The notes under the pieces are model-generated. The model searched no databases. It saw only the letters and a program-made list of their open reading frames with translations, and was not told the origin of the DNA. Both the position numbers and the translations under genes were made by a program. 64,000 bases of DNA from Sipunculus nudus (Eukaryota; Annelida; Sipuncula; Golfingiida; Sipunculidae): assembly GCA_026874595.1 (NCBI GenBank), contig CM049321.1:620479-684478 (forward strand), written 5' to 3'. Positions 1-11,224 of the stretch are shown here, one piece after another (position 1 is the first letter of the stretch; the number at the start of each line of letters is the position of its first letter).

Positions 1-38
1 AGGGGTCCAGATGTGATCAAGCCGAACGAAATAAAGGC

Positions 39-893
39 TTGAGATTAGTCTACTTAAATGTAAACCCTCTTTTAAATAAAATTGATGAACTAAGATATTT
101 TTTAACATCTGAAGGGAAAGCGATTGATATAATAGGACTCAGTGAAACATTTATGAATAAATCGCACCATGATACTGATATTCAGATTGAAGGATTTAAC
201 ATGATACGGAGAGATAGACCGGACCGACAAGGTGGCGAAATTATTGTTTATTTACGTTAATGTCTACAATACGATTACTTAGACAATTTAACTTCAGACA
301 CCGAATGCATATGGTTAAAACTGAAATTGCAGAATAGACGAGATTTGATTTTATAGCCTGTTGGTATGATAATTTTGAAGAACAATTAATTCAAGCATGT
401 GATGCAGGTACATATACTGTTATCATGGGGGACTTCAATGTTAATTTATTAGCAGATTGTAACCACAGGTTAACTGACCTCATGAATTCCTATGGTTTGA
501 CGCAAGTTATTTCCAAACCAACCCGTGTCACAGAAAATTCAAAAACACTTATAGACCATATCTATGTTTCAAACGATGACTACGTTCTTGAATCAAATGT
601 CTATTCTCTCGCTCTCAGCGATCATTTCCCTGTTGGTATCGACTGGAAGGTACCTTTCATAAAGTCCAGAACACATAAATCTGTTACCTATAGGGATATG
701 AGTAGGTTCCAGATTGATAACTTTACATTATCTATTGCAGAATCATTTACACAATCTTTTGCATTTAATGACGCTGAGTCAGATGATGTCCATGAAGCTA
801 CTGAGCAATTCACACGCATGTTTAAGAATATTATTGATGCGCATGTACCCATAAAATGTAGGCGAGTAAAACGCATTTCTCAACCAAAATGAT
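39..893 (+). pseudogene. LINE-A endonuclease remnant
   Basis: The first open part (39-260) has the SLSETF-like stretch 'GLSETF' typical of the LINE APE endonuclease start. After a frame change the second part (425-892) holds GDFNVN (the GDFN catalytic motif) and SDHFPV (the SDH motif near the C-terminus). The frame break falls between about 260 and 425. The family nicks target DNA to prime reverse transcription. This copy is broken. Confidence 0.85.
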
Positions 894-1124
894 TTACTGA
901 AGAGATTAAGAACCTCATACGCACCAGAGACTCCTTTAAACGCTCTGGTATTTTTTTCTACAAGAACTACCGTAATACTGTTGTTAATAGAATTAAACAA
1001 GCGAGACGGAATTATTGTCGATATGTTTTAAATAATTGTGCCGGCGATACCTGTAAATTGTGGCGTCACATGAAAGAGATTATAAGAACCCAGATATCGA
1101 GTTCCCCGTGTATGAATTTTAACG

Positions 1125-2864
1125 GTGAAGATTTTAACAGACTCAGCTGAAATTGCTACACGTCTAAATTCTCATTTCGCAGAAGCTGTTCACAGATATA
1201 TTGATACTAGTGTTACAGACTATGAACCAACACCCGAACTCTTAACATACTTACATGAAAAAGTAGATAACCAAAATAATTTCAATATACCAATGATTTC
1301 ATGTCGATTTGTATACAATGAATTACAGAAACTAGGTACAAACAAAGCGGTAGGCCTAGATGGTATCTCCCCTCGATTTCTAAAGGCGGCGGCTTTTCAT
1401 ATAGCACCTGTTCTTACGAAAATATTCAATATTTCCTTGAGATCTGGGTAATTCCCCAGATCGTGGAAAAGGGCTAAAGTAAGTGCAATACATAAAGGAG
1501 GTGACGCAAAAAATCCTGATAATTATCGACCGATTTCAGTTCTTAGCTGTTTATCAAAAATACTTGAAAGACACGTTTATAATAACTTCCATAAATATCT
1601 AACTAACGTCCCGCGATCTAATAACTTCGAGTCAATCGGGCTTCAGAACACAGCATTCATGTCAAACCTGCCTCACAAAAATAGTCAATGATTGGGTTAA
1701 TTCTATTGATCAATGATATCTTGTTGGTGGCGTAGCAATAGACTTTTCTAAAGCTTTTGATTAAATTCCACACGATATACTTCTAAGAAAACTTCAATTA
1801 TATGGATGTTCAAACACCACTATGAAATGGTTTGAATCTTACATTATAAACCGCGTCCAATCCGCTAGTTATCTTGGGAAAAAATCAGCTCCCTTTCCTT
1901 GTGTGTCTAGAGTACCACAGGGCTCAATCCTCGGCCCCCTCATGTTTCTTCTTTACATTAATGATTTACCACTTCATCTTACACATTGTCAAATGGAAAT
2001 GTATGCAGATGACACAACATTATATGTATCTGATAAATATGTATCTAGTATTGAGGGAACTCTGAATTCGGATCTATCAAAAGTTAACACATGGTGCACA
2101 ACTAACCGATTTGTCATCAATACTAAAAAAACACAGGCAATGCTAATATGTTCATCTCAACGTAAGAGACAGATTGAGACAGGCACTCTAAATGTACATA
2201 TAAATGGTGTGATAATACCAAATGTGGATCAAATCAAACTTCTAGGTGTTTATATTGATGGCTCATTGTCTTGGCGTACTCATATCACGCATGTAAATAA
2301 CCGATGTAGTAAGCCATTAGGCCTTTTGTGGAGATCTCAACAGTACCTGAACCGTAGATGTAAAGTATTATTTTACAATTCTACATATTACCTTCCATCT
2401 GTTATTGTATAAACATTTGGGGACAGGCATGTATCTCATACATAAACAGCCTCTCCCGTATCCAAAAACGGGCTGCGCGTATTATTCTAGGTCTTCCTAT
2501 AGAGACCAGTAGTGATGCTATGTTTTATGAATTAAAATGGCTCAATTTTGAGAATGTCGTCCGATATAACACATGTACTCTAATGTTTAAGGTTTTTAAC
2601 TATCTCACTCCTCAGTATATGCTTAGTCTTTTTCCTTTCGAGCCAGAGAACTTTCGATAATCCTTAAGGTCAAATTCTCAGGCAAGACTGGCTCTGCCTT
2701 TTGCTTGCACGGAAACCATGCGGCGGTCCTTCAGATACACGGGTGCCAGTATGTGGAATAACCTTCCAGAATCAGTAAAAGCTTCAGGGGAACTACAATC
2801 CTTTAAACGGGCACTTAAGCAATATTTATTTCAGATACAGACTGACCACAGAGTGTCATCTTAG
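1125..2864 (+). pseudogene. LINE-A reverse transcriptase and C-terminal region remnant
   Basis: RT motifs appear in order: GLDGISP (1125-1451 frame), then after a stop the NPDNYRPIS block near 1515-1540, then VPQGSILGP (about 1910) and the catalytic YADDTTLY (about 2000). Downstream, IQKRAARIILG (about 2458-2490) and the WNNLPES block (about 2755) match the usual C-terminal region of CR1/L2/Jockey-like LINEs. Several stops and frameshifts separate these blocks, so this is a relic. Confidence 0.85.
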
Positions 2865-3080
2865 AATATTTTATTTTTAGCTACCATACCATGTATTTTA
2901 GTTATCTTGATATATGCTCAATTTTATCATATAATGTATAATCGTCGACTTTATCATTCCATGTTCTTAGACAGTCAAACATCATTATGTATTTCTGTTT
3001 GAATCAGTTTCTGATTTACATATTGAGATTTTATATGTATTTACCTATGTATGTAGAAAAATGTTATTTGTAATAATTCT

Positions 3081-3138
3081 CGAGGGCCCCAAGTGAGATT
3101 AGTGCCTTAGCACTAATTGGGTTTGTATGATACCCTCG
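3081..3138 (+). other. LINE-A 3' UTR nested hairpin
   Basis: Three nested stems can be read directly. CGAGGG (3081-3086) pairs with CCCTCG (3133-3138). CCCAA (3088-3092) pairs with TTGGG (3117-3121). TTAGTGC (3099-3105) pairs with GCACTAA (3110-3116) around a CTTA loop. A structured 3' end just before the A-rich tail is a common LINE RT recognition signal; that role is inferred here. Confidence 0.7.
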
Positions 3139-3179
3139 TAAAATAATGTATATAAATAAAATAAATAAAAATAAAACAA

Positions 3180-4403
3180 TATTCACCCACAGCATTCAAG
3201 GCAGTCTGTAGCTCCTCTGCAGACTCGGCCATTACAATGGTATCATCGGCATACAGCAGAGCATACATTCTTAGATATAATTCTGTATCATCATTACTCG
3301 GCTTGTCTCTGATAGTATTCGCTAAGAAATCGAAACCTTTATAACTGCGGTTTATGAAATATTCAAAATCATTTAAATACATAGCAAATAATAGTGGTGA
3401 AAGGTTTTCACCTTGACGTACTCCAGTATTGCAAGTGAAAAAAGAAGACAAGCATTTTCCCTTTTTTACACATGATTTAGCATTACAGTACATATTATAG
3501 ATCACAGTCATGACTTTGCCGTTAATACTATTATTAAGTAGCTTGACCCACAAAGATGATCTATCTACTAAATCAAAGGCTTTTTTATAATCAATAAATG
3601 CACAGTAGATTCTCTTTTTATTATGTAAGTAAAGCTCTTTTAAAGTGTGGAGGGTGAAAATATTATCAAGAGTAGAATAGCCTTCTCTAAACCCAGCCTG
3701 CTCATCACCAATAATTCCACATGCTTCAATATATTTTGATAATCTACAGTTTATGGTTGATGTGAATAGTTTGCCAAGACAACTTAGCAATGTAATGCCC
3801 CGATAGTTATCGGGATCATCAACAGACCCTTTGTTTTTGTATAGTGGCTGGAAAACTCCAACACACCAGTCATTTGGCACCATTCCAGTATGTAGAATAA
3901 TATTAAACAAGTTGACTATAAGGGACACTATATCACTAGGACAATTTTTAATGAACTCATTTAAAATATTATCAATGCCACAAGCCTTGTTGTTTTTCAA
4001 TTTGCGGATTTGTAGTTGCACTTCTTGAGTGATTAATCTTTCTGGGATCAAATTGTTTAGACCCTCTGTTTCTGTTGTCAGATGCACACTGATTCAGGTT
4101 TTCGAAGTGCTCAGAAAAGGTCTCTATATTAATGTTGTTCTGTTTTCTTAGAGAACAAGAAACACTGTTGATGGTTTTCCAGTATTTTTTCGGATTATTG
4201 CCTTTGAGGTTTCTCAAACGATTATGAATTTCTCTGTAATATTTTTTTTGAAATCCCTTTAATGAAATTTTTATATTCTTTTGCTTTCTGTTTGATAAAT
4301 AATTTAGTATCTGGTGAGTTGGATCCCTTACTTCTGTTCTTAACTTGCAGATACTCCCTTCTTTTGTTTTCGCAGTCTTTATTGAACCATGGTTTATGAC
4401 CAA
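3180..4403 (-). pseudogene. LINE-B reverse transcriptase remnant
   Basis: One long open stretch (4087-3113) carries NNKACGIDNI, NYRGITLLSC, EQAGFREGYST, FIDYKKAFD, GVRQGENLSP and the catalytic YADDTIV. The last part of that frame (below about 3180) is read-through into LINE-A. Upstream, two overlapping frames (4403-3972 and 4440-4222) hold the endonuclease-RT linker and imply at least one frameshift. The C-terminal RT part is missing. Confidence 0.85.
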
Positions 4404-4509
4404 TCTTTCTGTTTTTTTCTATTTTTTGTCTTTTGTCCATTTACTTGTATTAATTTAGTGATCCCGGTAATTTTGGCTGGATTTAATAAAATTTGACAGA
4501 GTTCTGCTG

Positions 4510-5260
4510 TTAGTTCATCAATATATTTTTGGTCCAATTATTCTGTGTATTTTCTAGCTTAGTCTTTAAGCTTTCAATCAAATCTGACTCAAACGCTTGC
4601 TTATATTGAACAGTGAGATTATTTTGCCACCTTGATGTTATAATAGATGTATTTTGTTCTCTTTCTCCATTGTAATTAGATGTGCCACACACATTATTTC
4701 TGTTGACTTTATCTAAGAAGTCAAAATTTGTGTCTGCCATTGATAGTGTGATGCAAACTGGACTGTGTACATCAGATAAAAATTTATCATGGATGTCAAT
4801 TTTAAAACCTCTAATCTTTGGAAATAAACAAGGTGATGTTACAACATAGTCAATAACACTATGACTATTGGCATTTTGACATGTAAATTGGCCGATACCT
4901 TCATCCTCACCAACCCTACCGTTTATTATTTTTAAATCAGTACTTCTACACAAGTCAATTAAGCTACGGTCATTTCTATTGGTACTTACATCCATATTAC
5001 ACCTTTCTGTATTAATTCCAAGACTGTCAAGCTTATCTCTAGATCTCAACAATTCATCAACATCGACACACTGACCTATTGTGTTATCAACTACAGCAAT
5101 ATCAGAAAGAAAATCATCAAGCAGCCCAGTGCGAGCATTAAAATCACCAGTAATTATAACGGGATAATCATACATACTACTGAGAAAAACAATATCATTA
5201 AACAAGTTGTCAAACGATCTGACACCGTGACTGTTGGGCGATAATATGACAGCTACTTGT
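4510..5260 (-). pseudogene. LINE-B endonuclease, C-terminal half
   Basis: Contains GDFNARTG (catalytic GDFN), SLIDLCRS and SDVHSPV (SDH-like) in one frame. The frame upstream of about residue 30 (5325-5260) no longer resembles an endonuclease, so the domain is 5'-truncated. The same protein appears without change at 6604-7419 because the segment is tandemly duplicated. Confidence 0.75.
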
Positions 5261-5466
5261 ACGGGAAACTGTAAAATAACCCACCTGCTTAAATCTGGGG
5301 GACGGTATATTTCGCTGATCGGCACCTTGACCAGCGAATTTCTTAAGGAAGTAAAACCACACTGGTGATTTTGAGGACCCAGAACAACAAAATATATTAC
5401 CTAAAATATTGTTCAGAGGCATTGCCAGGATTAAGGGAGGATAGAGGTCAAAATACCTGGCACAGG

Positions 5467-5468
<2 letters not shown>

Positions 5469-5530
<62 letters not shown>

Positions 5531-5598
5531 CCTCACAATAATTCTAAACAACACACTGATGTTTTTCTTATCAATTGTACAAGATAAATAATAATAAT

Positions 5599-5636
<38 letters not shown>
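5469..5636. repeat. Two (TA)n microsatellites in tandem unit 1
   Basis: A TA tract of about 58 bp (5469-5526) is followed by a TAA-then-TA tract (5588-5636). These are the only two places where the duplicated units clearly differ in length. Confidence 0.95.
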
Positions 5637-5638
<2 letters not shown>

Positions 5639-6603
5639 CATTTTAGCAAGATAAAACTTAATGCAATGTAGAATCAAGTAAAAAAAACGGACACCAGTAA
5701 CAGAAAAGATAAGAGGATGCTGACTGTAAAAAGACCTACAGTTTATCGTGAAGAAAGTCTTTCAATAAACCTCACATGCCTATATCCACGTAATATCATT
5801 TTAAGCAAAAATTTAAGTTTTCCTAGGTTCCTTTTGCTCAGTTTATATACTGGACCAATTAACTCGTACCAAGAGTAGGCTATTTGTCTTGCTATTATTT
5901 ATAATAAGGTTGACTTCATTTTCCATTTTAAAAAAATGCGACATATTGACCTTTCTAACAACATGATCATTCAATAAATGAATAATTTCCCAGTTGAATG
6001 GTTGGTTAGAGAAAAAGGTTTATCATAGCCTACGTTATATAAGCTCATAACTCAAATGGGTCATAAAAAATACGTTGGTTTTAAGAATTCGGAATTGGTT
6101 GAGGACTTTATCTTTACAATGCTTTAAACGATAACATGCAAATTAAATTAAAATATCGTTTTGTAGTAATTTTGTAATAAAAAAGTTAATGTCGTCACAA
6201 TATCTACATGTATGTTAAATAACATGACCGAGATTGAATTTACAATTAAACGTATAAATGAAATTTGCGGATACAATATACCATATCAATATCGAATGTA
6301 TTGCCCTGGATGGTATTCAATATTATTAAGCATAATTCAATTTATTAAAAGTCAGTTTGAAACTCCAAGTCCCCTACTAGCTAAAACCTAAAAAAAATAT
6401 CCTGAGGTCCGGTAAAAGGGGTCTGGGCGGCAAAAAACTTGCAGATACTCCCTTCTTTTGTTTTCGCAGTCTTTATTGAACCATGGTTTATGACCAATCT
6501 TTCTGTTTTTTTCTATTTTTTGTCTTTTGTCCATTTACTTGTATTAATTTAGTGATCCCGGTAATTTTGGCTGGATTTAATAAAATTTGACAGAGTTCTG
6601 CTG

Positions 6604-7419
6604 TTAGTTCATCAATATATTTTTGGTCCAATTATTCTGTGTATTTTCTAGCTTAGTCTTTAAGCTTTCAATCAAATCTGACTCAAACGCTTGCTTATAT
6701 TGAACAGTGAGATTATTTTGCCACCTTGATGTTATAATAGATGTATTTTGTTCTCTTTCTCCATTGTAATTAGATGTGCCACACACATTATTTCTGTTGA
6801 CTTTATCTAAGAAGTCAAAATTTGTGTCTGCCATTGATAGTGTGATGCAAACTGGACTGTGTACATCAGATAAAAATTTATCATGGATGTCAATTTTAAA
6901 ACCTCTAATCTTTGGAAATAAACAAGGTGATGTTACAACATAGTCAATAACACTATGACTATTGGCATTTTGACATGTAAATTGGCCGATACCTTCATCC
7001 TCACCAACCCTACCGTTTATTATTTTTAAATCAGTACTTCTACACAAGTCAATTAAGCTACGGTCATTTCTATTGGTACTTACATCCATATTACACCTTT
7101 CTGTATTAATTCCAAGACTGTCAAGCTTATCTCTAGATCTCAACAATTCATCAACATCGACACACTGACCTATTGTGTTATCAACTACAGCAATATCAGA
7201 AAGAAAATCATCAAGCAGCCCAGTGCGAGCATTAAAATCACCAGTAATTATAACGGGATAATCATACATACTACTGAGAAAAACAATATCATTAAACAAG
7301 TTGTCAAACGATCTGACACCGTGACTGTTGGGCGATAATATGACAGCTACTTGTACGGGAAACTGTAAAATAACCCACCTGCTTAAATCTGGGGGACGGT
7401 ATATTTCGCTGATCGGCAC
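6604..7419 (-). pseudogene. LINE-B endonuclease half, duplicated copy
   Basis: The translation is identical to that of 4510-5325. It is part of tandem unit 2 and has no adjoining RT, because the duplicated segment begins inside the endonuclease-RT linker. Confidence 0.9.
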
Positions 7420-7560
7420 CTTGACCAGCGAATTTCTTAAGGAAGTAAAACCACACTGGTGATTTTGAGGACCCAGAACAACAAAATATATTACCTAAAA
7501 TATTGTTCAGAGGCATTGCCAGGATTAAGGGAGGATAGAGGTCAAAATACCTGGCACAGG

Positions 7561-7562
<2 letters not shown>

Positions 7563-7626
<64 letters not shown>

Positions 7627-7694
7627 CCTCACAATAATTCTAAACAACACACTGATGTTTTTCTTATCAATTGTACAAGATAAATAATAATAAT

Positions 7695-7728
<34 letters not shown>
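7563..7728. repeat. Two (TA)n microsatellites in tandem unit 2
   Basis: Counterparts of the tracts at 5469-5636. The first is 2 bp longer and the second 4 bp shorter than in unit 1. Confidence 0.95.
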
Positions 7729-7730
<2 letters not shown>

Positions 7731-8583
7731 CATTTTAGCAAGATAAAACTTAATGCAATGTAGAATCAAGTAAAAAAAACGGACACCAGTAACAGAAAAG
7801 ATAAGAGGATGCTGACTGTAAAAAGACCTACAGTTTATCGTGAAGAAAGTCTTTCAATAAACCTCACATGCCTATATCCACGTAATATCATTTTAAGCAA
7901 AAATTTAAGTTTTCCTAGGTTCCTTTTGCTCAGTTTATATACTGGACCAATTAACTCGTACCAAGAGTAGGCTATTTGTCTTGCTATTATTTATAATAAG
8001 GTTGACTTCATTTTCCATTTTAAAAAAATGCGACATATTGACCTTTCTAACAACATGATCATTCAATAAATGAATAATTTCCCAGTTGAATGGTTGGTTA
8101 GAGAAAAAGGTTTATCATAGCCTACGTTATATAAGCTCATAACTCAAATGGGTCATAAAAAATACGTTGGTTTTAAGAATTCGGAATTGGTTGAGGACTT
8201 TATCTTTACAATGCTTTAAACGATAACATGCAAATTAAATTAAAATATCGTTTTGTAGTAATTTTGTAATAAAAAAGTTAATGTCGTCACAATATCTACA
8301 TGTATGTTAAATAACATGACCGAGATTGAATTTACAATTAAACGTATAAATGAAATTTGCGGATACAATATACCATATCAATATCGAATGTATTGCCCTG
8401 GATGGTATTCAATATTATTAAGCATAATTCAATTTATTAAAAGTCAGTTTGAAACTCCAAGTCCCCTACTAGCTAAAACCTAAAAAAAATATCCTGAGGT
8501 CCGGTAAAAGGGGTCTGGGCGGCAAAAAATGATCTGAAAGCATTAGAGATATATATTGTGGCGGATTCAAAGGAGCTCCTGCC

Positions 8584-8640
8584 ATACCCCCCCCCCCACC
8601 GGATCCGCTTCTGGTGTACGTGTGTGTGTGTGTGTGTGCA
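8584..8640. repeat. Poly-C run and (TG)n microsatellite
   Basis: A C-run near 8587-8598 is followed within 25 bp by a TG dinucleotide tract (about 8618-8638). The rest of 8530-9160 shows no recognisable gene. Confidence 0.9.
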
Positions 8641-9179
8641 CTGATAACCATATTGCAGGCCGCTGATCACCGAAATATACCAGCCAATGCCCACGCAGGC
8701 TGAATATTTTTACGTTTAACGATAGTCGAGTAAAATTAAGCAGATATGTTATCCGGATAAGATGAAAATAAACCCTGACAGAGGCTGGTTATGAATTTTA
8801 ATAATTAGTGAGGCTGACGTGCTATTTCGTGTGTAAATCATTTGTCCTTATCACACGCCCAAAAAACGTCTGGGACCAATCTTGACTTTGCTGTGTTATA
8901 TGAGTCGTCCAAGCAGGTCGTACTATATAGTACAATTAGTATGACCAGCCTATTTTATAAAGCAGAATGCACCCCACAAACTTCAAATCGAGCAGCTGCT
9001 CTACGACTAAAATAATCTTGTAACAGACAATTTATGCCCAAATGTTAAAATATTTCTCTAACATGGTCAAAAATGACGTTATAGACATCGGCATAATAAC
9101 ATCAACACCGCCCAATTACAATGAAGCCTAAACGTACCACTCGCTTATTGCATAGATTCAGATCTATATTATATTTTAC

Positions 9180-9375
9180 TATAAAATGCGCACACTGATC
9201 TCCTGAAAGGTATCCTCTGACAAAAACCTTGATTTTTTATCATGCGACAGTTGAAATTTGGTCCTGCGGTCATACAAACGTTTGAAGCAATAGCCGAGGT
9301 TTTCCATGCTAATCCCATATGACGTGGAACTTGGTGGATCATTCGGGACGACTCGGGGAGTGAAAGCAGCTGCAC
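9180..9375 (-). pseudogene. Locus F: C-type lectin-like domain fragment
   Basis: Two overlapping minus frames together resemble the start of a CTLD. SYGIS in one frame leads into WKTSAIASNVCMTAG in the next, mirroring the YG..(N)SW..A..VC pattern at the start of locus A's first CTLD. A one-base shift is needed to join them, so this looks like a decayed or mis-assembled exon. It lies directly downstream of a signal-peptide exon. Confidence 0.4.
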
Positions 9376-9477
9376 CGATAGTATCGTGTGCAGTTATAAC
9401 ACGTGTGGATGTGATGGCCTGCACACGATAATAACCGTGTGCTGCTCACCACCTGCACACGATAGTTATCGGTGCAG
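9370..9477. repeat. Three related palindromic units
   Basis: Units at 9370-9393, 9419-9444 and 9453-9477 each read roughly CTGCACacGATA..TATCGgtGCAG, so each is itself a near-palindrome. Unit 1 is also the near-perfect reverse complement of unit 3. The third unit overlaps the end of the signal-peptide exon of locus F and its splice donor. Confidence 0.75.
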
Positions 9478-9617
9478 TTTTTCGCATCGGGTGCAATGAC
9501 AGGGTTTGCTTCACATCCCACATTCTCCAGGAATGCTGGTGAAAGATCAAATAGCAGCACCCCGCCTATGCAATGAACTAAACCCAGAATCACGCAAGCC
9601 ATCTTCACTTCTGACAT
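9453..9617 (-). CDS. Locus F: signal-peptide exon
   Basis: The exon opens with MSEVKMACVILG and a hydrophobic core followed by a Cys-containing mature start, giving a plausible secretory signal. The exon likely ends at CAG/GTGGTG (9453/9452), phase 0; GTGAGC three bases on is an alternative. Its 3' part is made from the palindromic units at 9370-9477. It is probably the 5' exon of a lectin-type gene related to its neighbours, but the downstream exon is broken. Confidence 0.5.
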
Positions 9618-9996
9618 TCCAAAAGAGCCTGAATAATACTCTGTTTAAGCAGCATACAGAAACTGAATAGCGCATAGAAATGTGTCTATATAGACTTCCG
9701 CTCTATAAATTATTGAATATATATATATATAAAAACACATTATCTCTATATACATGATCAAAATGTCTTCAACTACTTTAACCTCCCCTTATGTCACATT
9801 CACAGACAGCATAGCACGCCCTACAATCAACAACCAACCTAAGCTAAAGAACAAAAGACTGCTAAAACTATTGTTTATCCAGAGAATAAAGTAATATTTT
9901 CTCTATTTAAATACAACTTGTCTAAATACATTTATATCTGCCCATTCAATAATGAAATTATACCAAACTTTTGGTAAGATAAATTAACATATTATA

Positions 9997-10002
9997 TTAT
10001 AT

Positions 10003-10067
<65 letters not shown>

Positions 10068-10356
10068 TCGCAGCCGTAGATGATGTTGGAAGTTCTGGTC
10101 CACGTTGCTGAAAGTCATGCTGCTTGCCAGTAGAATCAGTAGAATGGTGTTTTTCTTGTGAATACAAATGTGATATAATACCAGGTCTATCACCTCCAGA
10201 AGAAGAAAAAGTCCCTAGAGAAGAAACGGGAGGTTCATTTGCTGATATGGTAGATTGGCCGCTCATCTCTGTTTCGTGATTACGTGTATAAATTAAATGT
10301 CCATCTTCCTTGTTCGTAGGAGAGGGAGAAGCAGCTTGAACACTTTGATTTGATAA
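9997..10356 (-). CDS. Locus D: terminal low-complexity tail exon
   Basis: A phase-0 acceptor (ACTAG/TTATC at 10357/10356) opens a frame rich in Ser, Pro, Thr and Gln, containing HLIYTRNHETE (a Tyr in acidic/basic context) and SSLGTFSSSGGD. The frame runs straight into the (TA)n tract at 10007-10063 and would finish as an Ile-Tyr repeat before its stop at 9997. The true end could be a donor before the repeat. It is the probable C-terminal tail of the locus D protein; function unknown. Confidence 0.45.
10007..10063. repeat. (TA)n microsatellite
   Basis: A pure TA tract of about 56 bp inside the last open frame of locus D. An imperfect TA-rich stretch follows at 10378-10445. Confidence 0.95.
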
Positions 10357-10569
10357 CTAGTAATGAGAATATATAAAAATATAATATTTTATATATATAA
10401 TATATTATATATAAATATTATATATATATAAATATAATTATATATAGGCATGAATGTATTTATATATTCAGAAAATTTCTTTCTAAAGATGTTCTTTCTT
10501 CAAATGTCAGCAATTAAAAAAACTACCAGATTATTAATTATTTGGATAGTTTTGAATATCTATGTATAC

Positions 10570-10796
10570 CAAAGGCAAGTTATCAAAGCGCATACAAGAG
10601 TATGGAAAGCTTTTAATGTTCACATCAGACAGGGGTTTTCCACAGGCACCAGTTCGAGTAATATCACTTTGTCGATAACATTCTACTTTACAGGTCGGTT
10701 CTATATTTAGATTTTCAGTTTTCTGCACAAAACAAAACACATGAAAACGGCAAGATTTTTTAAAATATCGTTTAGTTGTTGTGTACTGATAACCTT
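10570..10796 (-). CDS. Locus D: Cys-rich exon, end of UPA-like region
   Basis: The acceptor CCTCAAG/AAGG gives the lead of two bases required by the phase-1 donor of the next exon upstream. The exon ends at CCTTTG/GTATAC, phase 0, matching the tail exon. It encodes SCRFHVFCFVQK followed by EPTCKVECYRQ. The former could be the final 'lhC.f.lE'-type strand of a UPA domain. A ZP-domain Cys pattern is a weaker alternative. Phases fit on both sides. Confidence 0.45.
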
Positions 10797-10864
10797 CTTG
10801 AGGCAATGAAGTCAAGACATGATTAAACATTACGAAAGTTGTTGTTTCAGTGATTTAAGTGAAA

Positions 10865-10957
10865 TGCGTTCACTCTGAAACGTCTATAAAATTAAACAAA
10901 CCTTTGACAATGCGCTCACTCTGAAACGTCTATAAAATTTAACAAACCTTTGACAAT
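10865..10957. repeat. 46-bp direct tandem duplication
   Basis: The segment containing CACTCTGAAACGTCTATAAA occurs twice back to back (10865-10910, 10911-10957) with only a few differences. It lies in the intron between two locus D exons. Confidence 0.9.
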
Positions 10958-10996
10958 GGAATTGAAATCCTCCTGAGGCGTGAAGTATGTTTTCAC

Positions 10997-11134
10997 CTGT
11001 GGATGCGGCTTCCGCATCAGTTGTGTTCTGTTTAATCTCTATATCAACAGTAAGGGTGGCGGCAAATCTAACGTAATTTTTCTTTTGTGTATGAAAAATA
11101 AATTGAGCAGCATCGGGTCTGGGGTTTCGTCGCC
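10997..11134 (-). CDS. Locus D: basic linker and strand-rich exon
   Basis: The open frame contains SRRRNPRPDAAQFIF and NYVRFAATLTVDIEI, then a Thr/Ala-rich end. The donor ACAG/GTGAAA is good (phase 1). The acceptor is not certain, because the AG at about 11135 gives a phase that does not match the exon upstream; a missing exon or an indel is possible. I take it as a later part of the UPA-like region, tentatively. Confidence 0.4.
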
Positions 11135-11161
11135 TCGATACAGAAGAAGGTAATATAATGG

Positions 11162-11188
11162 TTATATATATATATATATATATATATT
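11162..11188. repeat. Short (TA)n microsatellite
   Basis: TA tract of about 26 bp in an intron of locus D. Confidence 0.9.
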
Positions 11189-11224
11189 CTTTACTGATTA
11201 ATAATCAGTGGTAATATAGTTTAC

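Larger units (their letters stand above)
1..3176 (+). mobile_element. LINE-A, degenerate non-LTR retrotransposon
   Basis: A 5'-incomplete (cut by the window edge) LINE containing, in order, an apurinic-type endonuclease, a reverse transcriptase and a C-terminal region. It ends in a structured 3' UTR and an A-rich tail of TAAA-like units near 3140-3176. Domain order and the RT motif YADD place it among APE-type LINEs of the CR1/L2/Jockey kind; the exact clade is not decided. The coding sequence is split among several frames and stops, so it cannot be active. Its tail abuts the middle of LINE-B's RT on the opposite strand, which is best explained by insertion of LINE-A into LINE-B. Confidence 0.85.
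3177..5325 (-). mobile_element. LINE-B, degenerate non-LTR retrotransposon interrupted by LINE-A
   Basis: Reading on the minus strand, an endonuclease half (5255-4510) is followed by a linker (4440-4090) and an RT (4087-3180). The RT stops abruptly after the YADD motif where LINE-A's A-rich tail begins, so the RT end and 3' UTR are missing from the window and presumably lie beyond LINE-A. The N-terminal half of the endonuclease is also absent, near 5255. The RT style (NKACGIDNI, GITLLSC, FIDYKKAFD, GVRQGENLSP, YADDTIVMAES) differs from LINE-A, so it is a separate family. Confidence 0.8.
4344..6437. repeat. Tandem duplication, unit 1 (2,094 bp)
   Basis: The sequence from CTTGCAGATACTCCC at 4344 is repeated from 6438. 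Coding and non-coding sequence match wherever I compared them, apart from the lengths of two TA tracts. The unit contains LINE-B's endonuclease, two (TA)n tracts and about 800 bp of unannotated AT-rich DNA (5640-6430) in which I see no gene. Confidence 0.95.
6438..8529. repeat. Tandem duplication, unit 2 (2,092 bp)
   Basis: Second copy of the unit, starting at the junction GGCAAAAAA/CTTGCAG and ending at the same GGCAAAAAA before unique sequence TGATCTG. It differs from unit 1 by +2 bp in the first TA tract and -4 bp in the second, which accounts exactly for the 2-bp length difference. The A-run shared at both ends gives a few bases of microhomology. Confidence 0.95.

Noticed and set aside
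5210-5677. Minus-strand frame with long Ile-Tyr repeats (also 7304-7627)
   Set aside because: It is the translation of TA microsatellites joined to duplicated non-coding DNA; only the LINE endonuclease part in another frame is credible.
8469-8694. Minus-strand frames giving His-Thr repeats
   Set aside because: They translate the (TG)n and poly-C microsatellites; no independent sign of coding.
10534-10830. ZP-domain gene based on the Cys pattern in SCRFHVFCFVQK...CKVECY
   Set aside because: The phase and position of the exon place it at the end of the ZU5/UPA-like series; a single Cys-rich strand pair is not enough for a ZP call.
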